A DNA stretch of 64,000 nucleotides from Mycobacterium sp. 852014-50255_SCH5639931 (GCF_001665605.1 NZ_LZSV01000016.1:357416-421415), one strand, 5' to 3'; numbered from the stretch's first letter, positions 45,138 to 53,810 are shown. A program made the numbers and translations. The notes: generated from the sequence alone by a model not told the origin.

Positions 45138-46547
45138 ATGAGCACATCAATCCCCCGCCAGTATGACCTGGTGGTCGTGGGCGCCGGCTCGGGCGGATAC
45201 GTCGCCGGCATCCGCGCGGCCCAACTCGGCATGACCGTCGCGATCATCGAAGAACGCTATTGGGGCGGGGTCTGCCTCAACACCGGGTGTGTTCCGTCAA
45301 AAGCCTTGCTGCGCAACGCCGAGATCGCCTCCATCGTGACCCATCAGGCGGACGAGTTCGGCATACGTGGTGACATCCACCTCGACTACGCGCGTGCCGT
45401 GTCACGTAGCCGCGAAGTTGCCGACGCCCGAGTCCGCGGCGTCCACTTTCTGATGCGCAAAAACAAGATCACCGAAATCGACGGCCGCGGCCGCTTCAGC
45501 GGCTCACACACACTGGACGTAGAGCTACGTGACGGCGGCACGACCAGCCTCCGCTTCGACAACGCCATCATCGCCACCGGCTCACGGGTGCGGATGCTGC
45601 CCGGGGTCACCCTCAGCGACAACATCGTGACGTATGAACAGCAGATCCTCGACGCAACAATACCCGAGTCCATCGTCATCATCGGGGCCGGCGGAATCGG
45701 CATGGAATTTGCCTACATCCTCAACAGCTACGGCGTCGACATCCAAATACTCGAGTACGCCGACCGTGCACTCCCCAACGAAGACGCCGACGTGTCAAAG
45801 GAATTGACCCGCCAGTACCGACGCCGCGGCATCCCCATCCACACCAACACCCGGGTGGACTCGGTGATCGACCACGGCAACCACGTCACCGTCACCCACG
45901 ATGACCGCAACGGCCACGCCACCTCAGTCGAAGCCGCCCGCGCGTTCATCTGCATCGGCTTTTGCCCCAACGTCGAAAATCTCGGCCTCGACAAGCTGGG
46001 TGTGCACCTCACGACAGGTGGGGCGATCGACATCGACGACTGCATGCGCACCTCGGCTCCCCACGTCTTCGCGATCGGCGACGTCACCGCCAAAGTTCAA
46101 CTCGCCCACGTCGCCTCGGCCCAGGGAGTCATCGCAGCCGAAACCATCGCCGGCGCCCCGACCATGCCCTTGGACTACCGCATGATGCCGCGCGTGACGT
46201 TCTGTCAACCCCAAGTCGCCAGCTTCGGCTATACCGAAGACCAGGCCCGCGCCAGCGGTTACGACATACGGGTAGCCACTTTCCCCATGCAGGCCAGCGC
46301 CAAAGCACACGGACTAGGCGAGCGCGCAGGCTTCATCAAAATCATCGCCGACGCCGCGCACGGCGAGCTACTCGGAGCCCACCTCGTCGGCGCCGAAGTC
46401 AGCGAGCTACTCCCCGAACTCACCGCCGCCCAACTCTGGGACTTGACCGCGACCGAGCTGGCCCGCAATGTGCACACCCACCCCACGCTCGGCGAGGGAC
46501 TACAGGAATGCTTCCACGCCCTCACGGGACACGCCATCAACCTATGA
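45138..46547 (+). CDS. Pyridine nucleotide-disulphide oxidoreductase (Lpd/RclA-like)
   Basis: 469 residues with complete class I disulphide reductase features: FAD motif VVVGAGSGGYVAGIRAAQLG, redox pair C46-L-N-T-G-C51, NAD motif IVIIGAGGIGMEFAYIL, AIGDVTAKVQLAHVASAQG, and C-terminal HPTLGE with the activating His-Glu. It could act as dihydrolipoamide dehydrogenase, but no E1/E2 genes are near, and the DUF417 neighbour suggests a role like RclA, a Cu(II)/RCS-responsive reductase. GGGAGG site before the ATG. Confidence 0.85.
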   Translation: MSTSIPRQYDLVVVGAGSGGYVAGIRAAQLGMTVAIIEERYWGGVCLNTGCVPSKALLRNAEIASIVTHQADEFGIRGDIHLDYARAVSRSREVADARVRGVHFLMRKNKITEIDGRGRFSGSHTLDVELRDGGTTSLRFDNAIIATGSRVRMLPGVTLSDNIVTYEQQILDATIPESIVIIGAGGIGMEFAYILNSYGVDIQILEYADRALPNEDADVSKELTRQYRRRGIPIHTNTRVDSVIDHGNHVTVTHDDRNGHATSVEAARAFICIGFCPNVENLGLDKLGVHLTTGGAIDIDDCMRTSAPHVFAIGDVTAKVQLAHVASAQGVIAAETIAGAPTMPLDYRMMPRVTFCQPQVASFGYTEDQARASGYDIRVATFPMQASAKAHGLGERAGFIKIIADAAHGELLGAHLVGAEVSELLPELTAAQLWDLTATELARNVHTHPTLGEGLQECFHALTGHAINL

Positions 46548-46623
46548 CTCCGACGGCGAGGCGCGCGCTGACCACGGGCCAACTCCGCAACGCTGCACGG
46601 CCCGCCCAACACAGCACCACCTG

Positions 46624-47589
46624 ATGCGATCCGCGAGCCAGGTTCGGGATGTCATCATCGTCGGGTCGGGCCCCGCCGGCTACACCGCGGCGATTTACAC
46701 CGCGCGAGCCGGACTGGACACCCTCGTCATGGAGGGCGAGGCGCCCGGTGGTGCACTGATGGCCGCTGGGCCGGTGGACAACTACCCCGGTATTGCTCCG
46801 TCCGTGTGTGGACCCGCGCTGGCGGCTGCGATGCGCGACCAGGCACAGCGTTTCGGCGCCGAGCTTCACGCAGGCGACGTCGACCGATTCGATCTCCACG
46901 GCGACATCAAGACGATCGCCATACACGACGAACTGCACCACGCCCGCGCCCTCGTCCTCGCGATGGGCTCCATCAACCGGCCGCTCAATGTTCCCGGCGA
47001 GCGCGACCTCTTGGGCCACGGAGTTAGCACCAGCGCCAAACTCGACGGTGCGCAGTTCACCGGTTGCGCGGTCGCTGTCGTCGGCGGTGGCGACGCCGCG
47101 GCCGAAGAGGCGCTCTATCTTGCATCCCGGGCCCGCCACGTGACCCTCGTCCACCACCGCCCCCGGCTACGGGCATCGGGAATAGCCGTCGCTCGGTTGC
47201 GCGCCCATCAGAACGTCACGATCCTGACGTCCAGTGAAGTGCTGGCCGTCCACGGCAGACACCACGTCACCGGCCTCCGGGTGCGCAACACCGATAGCAC
47301 TGCCGATTACGACATCGACATTGCCGCGGTGTTCGTCGCCGTCGGACAGATGCCTCGCTCGGATCGATTGAAGGGGCTTCTCGACCTCGACAGCCGCGGT
47401 CACGTCCGAACGCGCGACGAGACGACCCACACCTCGGTGGACGGCGTATTCGCCGCCGGCGACCTAATCGACCGGCGCTACCGCCAAGCGATCACCGCCG
47501 CAGCCAGCGGTTGCGCGGCTGCACTCGACGGTCTGCGCTGGATCACTAATCGCAATTTCCCACCGCCCCGCGGCCGACTTCCGGGCTGA
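46624..47589 (+). CDS. Thioredoxin reductase-like flavoprotein lacking the CxxC
   Basis: 321 residues from the ATG at 46624. TrxR fold: FAD motif VIIVGSGPAGYTAAIYTARAG, NADP motif VAVVGGGDAAAEEALYLAS, C-terminal VFAAGDLIDRRYRQAITAAASG. At the redox site, where thioredoxin reductases have CATCDG, it reads SAKLDG (137-142), so both cysteines are missing and it cannot reduce thioredoxin by the usual route. It may be a ferredoxin-NADP-reductase-like or single-substrate enzyme. It lies 76 bp after the Lpd-like gene. Confidence 0.82.
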   Translation: MRSASQVRDVIIVGSGPAGYTAAIYTARAGLDTLVMEGEAPGGALMAAGPVDNYPGIAPSVCGPALAAAMRDQAQRFGAELHAGDVDRFDLHGDIKTIAIHDELHHARALVLAMGSINRPLNVPGERDLLGHGVSTSAKLDGAQFTGCAVAVVGGGDAAAEEALYLASRARHVTLVHHRPRLRASGIAVARLRAHQNVTILTSSEVLAVHGRHHVTGLRVRNTDSTADYDIDIAAVFVAVGQMPRSDRLKGLLDLDSRGHVRTRDETTHTSVDGVFAAGDLIDRRYRQAITAAASGCAAALDGLRWITNRNFPPPRGRLPG

Positions 47590-47611
47590 AAGCGCGTCCC
47601 CCATGCCCCGC

Positions 47612-47635
47612 TCACTCAGATCTCTTCGTGAGTGA
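47612..47635. terminator. Candidate bidirectional terminator hairpin
   Basis: TCACTCA and TGAGTGA form a 7-bp stem around a 10-base loop in the 69-bp gap between two convergent genes. There is no T-run, as is common in mycobacteria. Confidence 0.35.
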
Positions 47636-47658
47636 CACCGGTTGTGCACGAGGATCGT

Positions 47659-48066
47659 TCAGCCCAATGAGGCGAGAAGCTCGCGACACGCTTCCTCGCA
47701 GCGGCGGCACACGGCGGCGCAAATGCGACAGTGCTCATGATGTGCTGAGTGCAGATCGCATTCGTCGGCGCAAGCCTTACAGGTGACCGCGCATGCCTCC
47801 AGCACCGCCCGGGTGATATTTGCATCGTATTCGGTGTGACGAGACAGTACGCGGCCGGTCGTCGCGCACATGTCGGCACAGTCGAGGTTTGTGCGAACGC
47901 ATTTCGTGAGGTGAGCGACCCTTTCTTCGCTCAGGTCAGAATCCGCGCACGCCGTGCAGGCTTGAGCGCACTCTAGACAGGTCTCGATACATCGGATCAA
48001 TTTGGCCCTGTCTATACGACCGAGATCCCTGGGATAAGTATCCAGCATGCTGCTAACGGTGCCCAT
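47659..48066 (-). CDS. Cys-rich four-helix-bundle copper-binding-type protein (DUF326)
   Basis: 135 residues with about fourteen cysteines spaced along helices (CIETCLECAQACTACADSD, CVRTNLDCADMCATTG, CAVTCKACADECDLH, HCRICAAVCRRCEEACREL), the pattern of DUF326/Csp copper-storage proteins. The ATG at 48066 has GGAGAAGGG four bases away, deciding it over the frame's earlier start. Likely binds Cu(I) in the cytoplasm; no export signal. Convergent with the flavoprotein operon. Confidence 0.85.
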   Translation of the reverse strand: MGTVSSMLDTYPRDLGRIDRAKLIRCIETCLECAQACTACADSDLSEERVAHLTKCVRTNLDCADMCATTGRVLSRHTEYDANITRAVLEACAVTCKACADECDLHSAHHEHCRICAAVCRRCEEACRELLASLG

Positions 48067-48222
48067 TGAACCCTTCTCCAATCTGTTTGAAACTGACATC
48101 GTCTGTGGCATAAAGCCAACGCCGTTTAGTGGGGTGCTACGCCCATTGCAGATCGACTCCCCCTCGGTACCGGCTGATATGCGCGTGATTGCGGAGCGTT
48201 GGGAGCCGCGACCGAATCGGCC

Positions 48223-48540
48223 CTATTCCGTGAGCACCTCGTAGCAGGTGATCATGGGGTGGCCACCTTCGGCCACCTCGGCTAGAACTCTAGATATGGC
48301 GGCGGAATATTCTGTGGCGAGCCGTGATTCGGTCGATCCTCCGTCGTGGAACCATGCATAGAGCATGAAGTGACCGGCCTGATCGCGGTCCTCGTGAAGC
48401 CGGAACACGTAGACCTCCGGTTCGACCAGCGCCTTAGGAATGAGGTCATCGAGGAGAGAGCGCAGCAACTCGTCTCGTTTACCGGGTCGCGCTGTCGCTT
48501 CGGCGATCAGCACAACGTCACCAGTGTCATCCATTTCCAT
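48223..48540 (-). CDS. ABM-domain (antibiotic biosynthesis monooxygenase-like) protein 1
   Basis: 105 residues. Ferredoxin-like ABM fold: DVVLIAEATARPGKRDELLRSLLDDLIPKAL, FRLHEDRDQAGHFMLYAWF. The start is set at the ATG at 48540; AGAAGAAG lies before it and another ATG at 48534 is possible. A paralogue is encoded at 62588. ABM proteins include quinone-forming monooxygenases and dicarbonyl-handling enzymes; function here unknown. Confidence 0.75.
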   Translation of the reverse strand: MEMDDTGDVVLIAEATARPGKRDELLRSLLDDLIPKALVEPEVYVFRLHEDRDQAGHFMLYAWFHDGGSTESRLATEYSAAISRVLAEVAEGGHPMITCYEVLTE

Positions 48541-48686
48541 CTCTTCTTCTCGTATGCCGTGAATTCCATCGGCATAGAACGGGTGCAGCGGACGCGGCTG
48601 GGACATCGATCCATCGACATCAATCGCTTTGGTGATGCGCTGCAATCGACTCCGACATGGCGGACACGATAATCGCCGCCGGCGCA

Positions 48687-49199
48687 TCAAACTCGAGCCC
48701 CATGCCGATCACATCCCCCATCCGTCAACAGAATGGAGATGGCACCTTTGGCTTCGAAGATCGCGAGGTGAACACGATCGGAGCTTTCGTGTCCGTGCTG
48801 TCGTAGTACAGCCTCGAGATCGGCGGTGGTCATTCCGCATCGACGCAGGCTCCGTCGGTCGACGCGGCCGTTGCGGATCAGCACTTTAAGAGGCGGATCG
48901 ATAAAACGTCGAATCCCCGGAATGAAGCGCAATCTCGCAAGTACCGCGTGGGCGGCAAGAAGGCAAATGAGCGCCACGGTTGCGTTCAGCCACGAGCTAT
49001 CGCTGGCAGTAGCAGCCCGACCGACGATGGCTCCGGCGGCTACCGCAGCGATCCAGTCGAACGGCGCGAATTCGGCGAGGGTGCGGCGCTCCATAAACCG
49101 GAACAGGATCGCAGCCGTGAGAAACAGGGTCGAGGTTTTGATGGCGGCATCGACGGCGCCAGGCGCGTCACCGATCAGGGCATGAAGAATGCGGTCCAC
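48687..49199 (-). CDS. DUF421 (YetF-type) membrane protein
   Basis: 170 residues from a GTG at 49199 with a GGAGG site. Helices at KTSTLFLTAAILFRFM, FDWIAAVAAGAIVG and ATVALICLLAAHAVLARL, then the soluble DUF421 domain with PLKVLIRNGRVDRRSLRRCGMT. YetF/YcaP proteins have no settled role. It is 53 bp downstream of the RidA gene on the same strand and probably co-transcribed from box 8. Confidence 0.8.
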   Translation of the reverse strand: MDRILHALIGDAPGAVDAAIKTSTLFLTAAILFRFMERRTLAEFAPFDWIAAVAAGAIVGRAATASDSSWLNATVALICLLAAHAVLARLRFIPGIRRFIDPPLKVLIRNGRVDRRSLRRCGMTTADLEAVLRQHGHESSDRVHLAIFEAKGAISILLTDGGCDRHGARV

Positions 49200-49252
49200 G
49201 CTGCCTCCGTTCCACGGGTGAGTCGTCGACTTCGGCGGCCTGATACCGACGT

Positions 49253-49681
49253 CTACTTGCCGCCGGGACCGACGATGGCGACGACCTCGATCTCGACATG
49301 CTGGTTGAGTAGTGCGAGCGCTTCTACGCCCAACGCGGTCCACAACGGCGGGTTTTCGCCGAACCGCTTGCTGAACTGGTCCACCATCACCGACATATGT
49401 TCATCACCAATGGCTTCGTCGGCGGTGGGAACGTGGTAGGAGTGGACGCTCACGACGTCGCTCCAGGTGGCCCCCGCCTCGGCGAGGGTCTTTTCGACGT
49501 TGTCGAACGCCTTGACGATCTCCTTTTCCAGGGATGTGGCCGACAAGGAGAAGTCCGCCTCCCAGCCGCCTTGGCCCGAGATCTCGATGCGATCGCCGAT
49601 GCGCAACGCTTGCCTGTAGTGGTTACGGGTGCGGGCGATCTCGCCGTATCCGGGTGTGTCGAAAAATTCGGGCTTGGCCAT
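49253..49681 (-). CDS. RidA-family protein 2
   Basis: 142-residue YjgF/RidA-like protein: IEISGQGGWEADFSLSATSLEKEIVKAFDNVEKTLAEAGATWSDV, ending NQHVEIEVVAIVGPGGK. The family arginine near the C-terminus is replaced (NQHVEIEV), so deaminase activity is doubtful. The purine-rich GAGAGGAAGA precedes the ATG. First gene behind box 8. Confidence 0.8.
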   Translation of the reverse strand: MAKPEFFDTPGYGEIARTRNHYRQALRIGDRIEISGQGGWEADFSLSATSLEKEIVKAFDNVEKTLAEAGATWSDVVSVHSYHVPTADEAIGDEHMSVMVDQFSKRFGENPPLWTALGVEALALLNQHVEIEVVAIVGPGGK

Positions 49682-49792
49682 AGGGTCTTCCTCTCGTCAT
49701 AGATTCCTGAGCCGGAGTTGTTGCGCCAGATATGTTGTCCGAGAAGGGCGGTCGGTCCAGGCGTTGGAGGTCACCGACTCAGATCAACGACC

Positions 49793-49850
49793 ACTATCGG
49801 TGCGGACGGGGCGAGATGTCGTCATCCGGCTGCGCAATTCACCCGGGTGA
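49793..49850 (-). promoter_or_regulatory. Composite island promoter, box 8
   Basis: Perfect TCACCCGGGTGA at 49839-49850, 10-bp spacer, repeat 49808-49828, 9 bp, -10 GATAGT at 49798-49793. It drives the RidA-DUF421 genes. The remainder of 49682-49954 is empty. Confidence 0.78.
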
Positions 49851-49954
49851 GCGGCCGACGATGAATCGAGTCTGCGGTGCGGATTCTCGACTGGGGCGCG
49901 CTCGAGCAAGTCGCCCCCGCGGCCGATGCCCCAAATTCTTCCCGCACCGGGCGC

Positions 49955-50605
49955 TCAGTTCTCATTGTTTCCCGGTGTGGTTGGAGTTTCGCATCTGATG
50001 GTGGCGATCGCCGCCGCGTCCTCCGCCGCGACTTGGTTGGCGGCGCATAGCACAGCGCGCACATCGGCGGCGGGTATGACGGCGGCGCCGGAGGCGTCGG
50101 CGAAGACGTAGTCGCCGGGACGGACGGTCACCCCGGCGACCACGACGGGACGGTTCACCTCGAAGGGGGTGACGGAGTCGCCGCCCCACCGCGTTGTCTC
50201 GCCGCGGCAATAGATGGCGATGTCGAAGCGTTCGAGCTCGGCGAAGTCGCGCAGCCGCCCGTCCGCGAGAATGCCTGCGAGCCGATGGTTTCGAACCCGC
50301 GATAACTTTGTCCCACCGCCCAGTGACGCGTCCGTGCAGCCATTGCTGGCCAGGACCAGCACGCGCCCTTCGGCGCCGCCTTGGATGGCGTCGTAGAACA
50401 ACCTCTTGAAGTTGTAGCGCTCGGGCGGGAGCGCGGCCCGGCACGTCGGGAAGTAGGAGATCGTCACCGCGGGGCCGAACAGCTGGCGACCGGGAGTGGG
50501 GCTCACCAGGTCGAGGAGATGACACCGATGTCGGTGCAGTCGCCCCATGGCGTCCACGATGTCGGCGGTGCGCACCCGACCAGCGAGTGCGTCGAGTGAC
50601 TCCAT
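49955..50605 (-). CDS. RraA-family (HMG aldolase-like) protein
   Basis: 216 residues of the RraA/dimethylmenaquinone-methyltransferase-like family, which holds 4-hydroxy-4-methyl-2-oxoglutarate aldolases and RNase E inhibitors. Motifs: TADIVDAMGRL, FGPAVTISYFP, GILADGRLRDFAELERFDIAIYCRG and FADASGAAVIPA. The G-x-x-x-D-G-x-x-R-D Mg-pyruvate motif is recognisable in GILADGRLRD. The ATG at 50605 overlaps the DUF6510 stop as TGATG. Last gene of the box 9 operon. Confidence 0.82.
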   Translation of the reverse strand: MESLDALAGRVRTADIVDAMGRLHRHRCHLLDLVSPTPGRQLFGPAVTISYFPTCRAALPPERYNFKRLFYDAIQGGAEGRVLVLASNGCTDASLGGGTKLSRVRNHRLAGILADGRLRDFAELERFDIAIYCRGETTRWGGDSVTPFEVNRPVVVAGVTVRPGDYVFADASGAAVIPAADVRAVLCAANQVAAEDAAAIATIRCETPTTPGNNEN

Positions 50606-50877
50606 CAGTCCGCCGGGATCGGGACACGCCAGGACTCGGCGCCGCGGAAGTCCAACCACACATCGGTGGGCGTTTGCACAAGCCGGGCCAGGACGTTTTC
50701 GCAGCAGGGGCAGCGCACCACGATGCCGGGCCCGCGGTGATAGACGTGACTCTCGGCGAAGGCCCCACTGCGACAACATTTCCCGCAGGTCAACTTCACG
50801 GCGGTGACGTCGAATCCCAGCACTTCTGCAAAGGCGCCAGCGACCGCGTTGCCGTCGACGTGCGTTGGTTCGGTCAT
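50605..50877 (-). CDS. DUF6510-type zinc-ribbon protein
   Basis: 90 residues with CGKC ... CPCC, likely one zinc ribbon, plus THVDGNAVAGAFAEVLGFDVT and WLDFRGAESWRVPI. I recognise it as the DUF6510 family, found in actinobacteria next to ferredoxin reductase and sulfite-oxidase-like genes, as here. No function known. TGATG coupling to the RraA gene; 18 bp after the reductase gene. Confidence 0.75.
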   Translation of the reverse strand: MTEPTHVDGNAVAGAFAEVLGFDVTAVKLTCGKCCRSGAFAESHVYHRGPGIVVRCPCCENVLARLVQTPTDVWLDFRGAESWRVPIPAD

Positions 50878-50895
50878 CGCTCCTCGTTTCCTTGA

Positions 50896-51675
50896 TTAGC
50901 TGCTCGGCCCGAACCGCTCGGTCCGGATGGCCGACGGCTGATGCCCCTGCTCGATCAGCTTCGCGGTCACCGATTCCACGAACCCCGTTGGACCGCAAAC
51001 GTAGACGCGCGCAACATGGTCGGGCGCCCAATCCGTCGACACGAGGTCAGCGGCGCGGACCCGGCCGGGCGGCCGGGTTGTCCGCGGCGCGGCCACCCTG
51101 GTGTAGACCAGCGCGATCTGCAGCCAGTCACAGTTTCTCTCGAGCCGGCGCAGCTCTTGGGCGTAGTACACGTCGTCGGGACTGCGAACCGAATAGACCA
51201 ACCGAAAGTCGGCGCTGCCCATCACTACCCGCTGTCGCAGCATGGCCATCAACGGCACGATTCCCGATCCGCCACCAATGAGCAGAATCCGGTCCCCCTC
51301 GTCAGGCCGCCAGACGAACCAGCCGCCGATGGGTCCTCGAAGTTCGACCTCATCGCCGGCGGTGAGCCCGGTGAGGTAGGGCGAGACTTCCCCGTCTGGA
51401 ATCTGCTGCACAGTGAGCTCGATGCGCTCGCCGTCGGCTGGTCTGCTCAGTGAGTAGCTGCGTTGCGCGCTGTACCCGTCCTCGGCAGTCAGCTTGAGAT
51501 CGACGTGCTGACCCGCCGAGTGGCCGCTCCAGCCCGGCACGGTCAGCCCGATCGTTTGCGCGGACCCCGTCTCGGGTTCAGAGTCCACCACGCGGGCAAC
51601 CCGCCACTGCAACTTCGGTTTCACCTGAAGATCCACGGCCGCCGTCAATCGCCGGCGTAGCGTTGTTCTCGCCAC
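50896..51675 (-). CDS. Ferredoxin/flavin reductase-type oxidoreductase (FNR fold)
   Basis: 259 residues: FAD-binding RSYSLSRPAD, NAD-binding LIGGGSGIVPLMAMLRQR, and CGPTGFVESV near the end. No [2Fe-2S] domain is present. It probably passes electrons from NAD(P)H to the molybdopterin enzyme encoded just upstream, whose gene overlaps its GTG start by 31 bp. Pairing of FNR with sulfite-oxidase-like proteins is common in actinobacteria; the electron route is inference. Confidence 0.83.
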   Translation of the reverse strand: MARTTLRRRLTAAVDLQVKPKLQWRVARVVDSEPETGSAQTIGLTVPGWSGHSAGQHVDLKLTAEDGYSAQRSYSLSRPADGERIELTVQQIPDGEVSPYLTGLTAGDEVELRGPIGGWFVWRPDEGDRILLIGGGSGIVPLMAMLRQRVVMGSADFRLVYSVRSPDDVYYAQELRRLERNCDWLQIALVYTRVAAPRTTRPPGRVRAADLVSTDWAPDHVARVYVCGPTGFVESVTAKLIEQGHQPSAIRTERFGPSS

Positions 51676-52244
51676 GGGTCGCCGTAGCTGTGGTAGCCCA
51701 ACCGCTCCCAGAATCCCGGCGTGTCACTGTCGCGCAGCTCGATGGATCTCACCCACTTCGCGGACTTCCAGAAATACAGGTGCGGCACCAAGAGCCGCGC
51801 CGGGCCGCCGTGCACCGCGCCAAGCGGTGCGCCCTGGTACGCGTAGACGATCCAGGCCTTGCCGCCGAGAAGGTCGCCCAAGGGAAGGTTGGTGGTGTAG
51901 CCGCCGTAGGAACCGACCAGTGCGAATCCGGCTGCGGTGTCGATCGATTCGAAAAGTGTGTCCAGAGAAACGCCTTCCCACTTGGTATTCAGCTTGGACC
52001 ACGTGGTAACGCAGTGGATGTCCACGTTGAGACGCTCGCAGGGCAGGCGCTTGAACTTCGCCCAGGTCCACGAGTGTTCGGCGCCAAGCTCGTCGCGGAT
52101 GGTGAATCGCCAGCGATCGAGATCGATCCGAGGAGTCGGCCCTGCTTGCAAGACAGGGAAGTCGTCGGTCAGATGCTGGCCGGGCGGCAGATCGGGGCCC
52201 GACTCAGCGCGACGTCCGCGAAATCCTTTGTTGACGATAGTCAT
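51645..52244 (-). CDS. Sulfite oxidase-like molybdopterin oxidoreductase
   Basis: 199 residues comprising only the molybdopterin-binding domain (SuoX/YedY fold). Molybdenum ligand C78 in DIHCVTTWSK; GYTTNLPLGDLLGG, HGGPARLLVPHLYFWKSAKWV and GFWERLGYHSYGDPWREQRY are also conserved. No twin-arginine signal is visible, so it appears cytoplasmic, unlike MsrP (YedY). It may reduce S- or N-oxides with the FNR partner. The 198-bp gap upstream separates it from the NDH-2 gene. Confidence 0.85.
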   Translation of the reverse strand: MTIVNKGFRGRRAESGPDLPPGQHLTDDFPVLQAGPTPRIDLDRWRFTIRDELGAEHSWTWAKFKRLPCERLNVDIHCVTTWSKLNTKWEGVSLDTLFESIDTAAGFALVGSYGGYTTNLPLGDLLGGKAWIVYAYQGAPLGAVHGGPARLLVPHLYFWKSAKWVRSIELRDSDTPGFWERLGYHSYGDPWREQRYAGD

Positions 52245-52442
52245 TGGTGCTCCGTGTTGCTGTAGTGATCAACCCGAACAAGGCGGGGGCTGGATGTGCT
52301 GCTGGAATACGACCGCGGCGATCACGTACGGTGCCGTCGTATCGCCGCCAGCAGCGCCGTGGGATACCGCAATCTGTTCTCTGTTGGAGGAAAGGACAGG
52401 CGGTGCGTCCGCGGCCAGAAACAACAGTGGGGTCGTTGAATC

Positions 52443-53810
52443 TCATTCTGCCCCCGCTGCCTTCGGTAGCTGGGCGACTCCGCTGGCCGCGAATTGAGGG
52501 TTGGCGCCGAAAACAAATCCCATTGACAACACGGTGCGGGCGAAGAAGACGTCGGTGAGGTATGCGAGTGCGACCGCCCAGCGGTTGACGGGCCGGGGAA
52601 GCGCGTAAAGATGGTAGGCGCGGGCGACAAACTTTGCGGCATAGCCCGACAGGTGCACGCCGAGCGGATTGGCGACGGCGTAGCGCGGACCCAAGTCGAC
52701 CACCATACCCTGGTCGCTGTGGCGATAGTCCTTTCGCTGGCCGTAGCCGAGACTCGCCGCGACGTTGCGGGCCAGTGTCTTACCTTGTCGGGTCGCGTGC
52801 TGTGCTGTGGGCGGTGCGATCTTGCCCGGCCGGGTTAGATCCGGAACGGCGGCGGCGTCGCCCGCGGCAAACAAGTCGGGATGACCTGGTACCTGCAAAT
52901 CGGCCCGTACCTTGAGCCGGCCCCGCTCGGTTTCCAATCCCAGCGTGGCGATCAACGGTGACGGGCTCACGCCAGCCACCCACGCTACCGTGTAAGCGTC
53001 GATGCGCGAACCATCGATGAGCACAACATGATCGGCGTGAACTTCCCTGAGGGTCGTGCCCAACCGCACGTCGATTCCGCGAGAGCGCAGCACACGCATC
53101 GCAGCGTCGCCTAGCTTCCGCCCCAGCTCGGGCATGACCTGATTGGCCAAGTCCACCAGCACAAACCGCACCGAGGCCCGATCAAAGCCCATCTGCTTCG
53201 CCGCTGCGTCGGCGAGCGCGCGGAGCTGCGCCGCCAATTCGGAACCGGAATACGACGCACCGACAACGACAATCGTGCGTCGCGCGGCCGCGCGCTCCTC
53301 GTTTTCGTCGACGCAAGCCAGTTCCAACTGCTCGATCACACGATCACGCAGATACAGCGCCTCGGCCGTCGACTTCAGTCCGTGCGCGTATTCGGCCAAA
53401 CCGGGTGTATCGAACACGCGGGTCACCGAGCCTGGTGTCAAGACCAGCCGATCCCACGACAGCGTCCCTACCCGACCCTCCGGATCGGTGAACGACAGCA
53501 TATGCCGATCGAAGTCAACGCTATCGACCTGGCCGCGCACCGCCCGCACGCCCTTGAGCGTTCCGGCCAGCGGAACACAGACAAACCGCGGGTCGACGAG
53601 CCCACCGGCCACATCCGCGAGCAAAGGCGTGTACTGCAGGTAATCGACCGGTGAAACAATGGTCACCCTCACATCCGAGGCACCCGCCCTGTCTAGCCGT
53701 CGGACCAGTCGGCGCGCGCACTCGAAACCGGCGAACCCGCTGCCAACGATCACAACCGAGGTGGTCGGTTCCGCCTTCTGCGGTTGACGGTGAACTGGGA
53801 CCGCCTCCAT
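52443..53810 (-). CDS. Type II NADH dehydrogenase-like flavoprotein
   Basis: 455 residues from the ATG at 53810. FAD motif VVIVGSGFAGFECARRL, LQYTPLLADVAGGLVDPR, NAD motif TIVVVGASYSGSELAAQL, AAGDAAAVPD and a C-terminal amphipathic/hydrophobic stretch VALAYLTDVFFARTVLSMGFVF for membrane attachment. Expected to oxidise NADH and reduce quinone without proton pumping. AGAAGAG site before the start. The codons upstream of 53810 in the open frame are not coding. First gene behind box 9. Confidence 0.84.
   Translation of the reverse strand: MEAVPVHRQPQKAEPTTSVVIVGSGFAGFECARRLVRRLDRAGASDVRVTIVSPVDYLQYTPLLADVAGGLVDPRFVCVPLAGTLKGVRAVRGQVDSVDFDRHMLSFTDPEGRVGTLSWDRLVLTPGSVTRVFDTPGLAEYAHGLKSTAEALYLRDRVIEQLELACVDENEERAAARRTIVVVGASYSGSELAAQLRALADAAAKQMGFDRASVRFVLVDLANQVMPELGRKLGDAAMRVLRSRGIDVRLGTTLREVHADHVVLIDGSRIDAYTVAWVAGVSPSPLIATLGLETERGRLKVRADLQVPGHPDLFAAGDAAAVPDLTRPGKIAPPTAQHATRQGKTLARNVAASLGYGQRKDYRHSDQGMVVDLGPRYAVANPLGVHLSGYAAKFVARAYHLYALPRPVNRWAVALAYLTDVFFARTVLSMGFVFGANPQFAASGVAQLPKAAGAE

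Noticed and set aside
47800..47820. GCCCGGGTGAT resembling the palindrome
   Set aside because: It lies inside the coding sequence of the Cys-rich protein, and lacks the inverted repeat and -10 at the fixed distances.
52244..52320. Plus-strand start VLRVAVVINPNKAG resembling a diacylglycerol kinase N-terminus
   Set aside because: Only about 14 codons fit before the frame turns to arginine-rich noise. It could be a relic, but the evidence is too thin.
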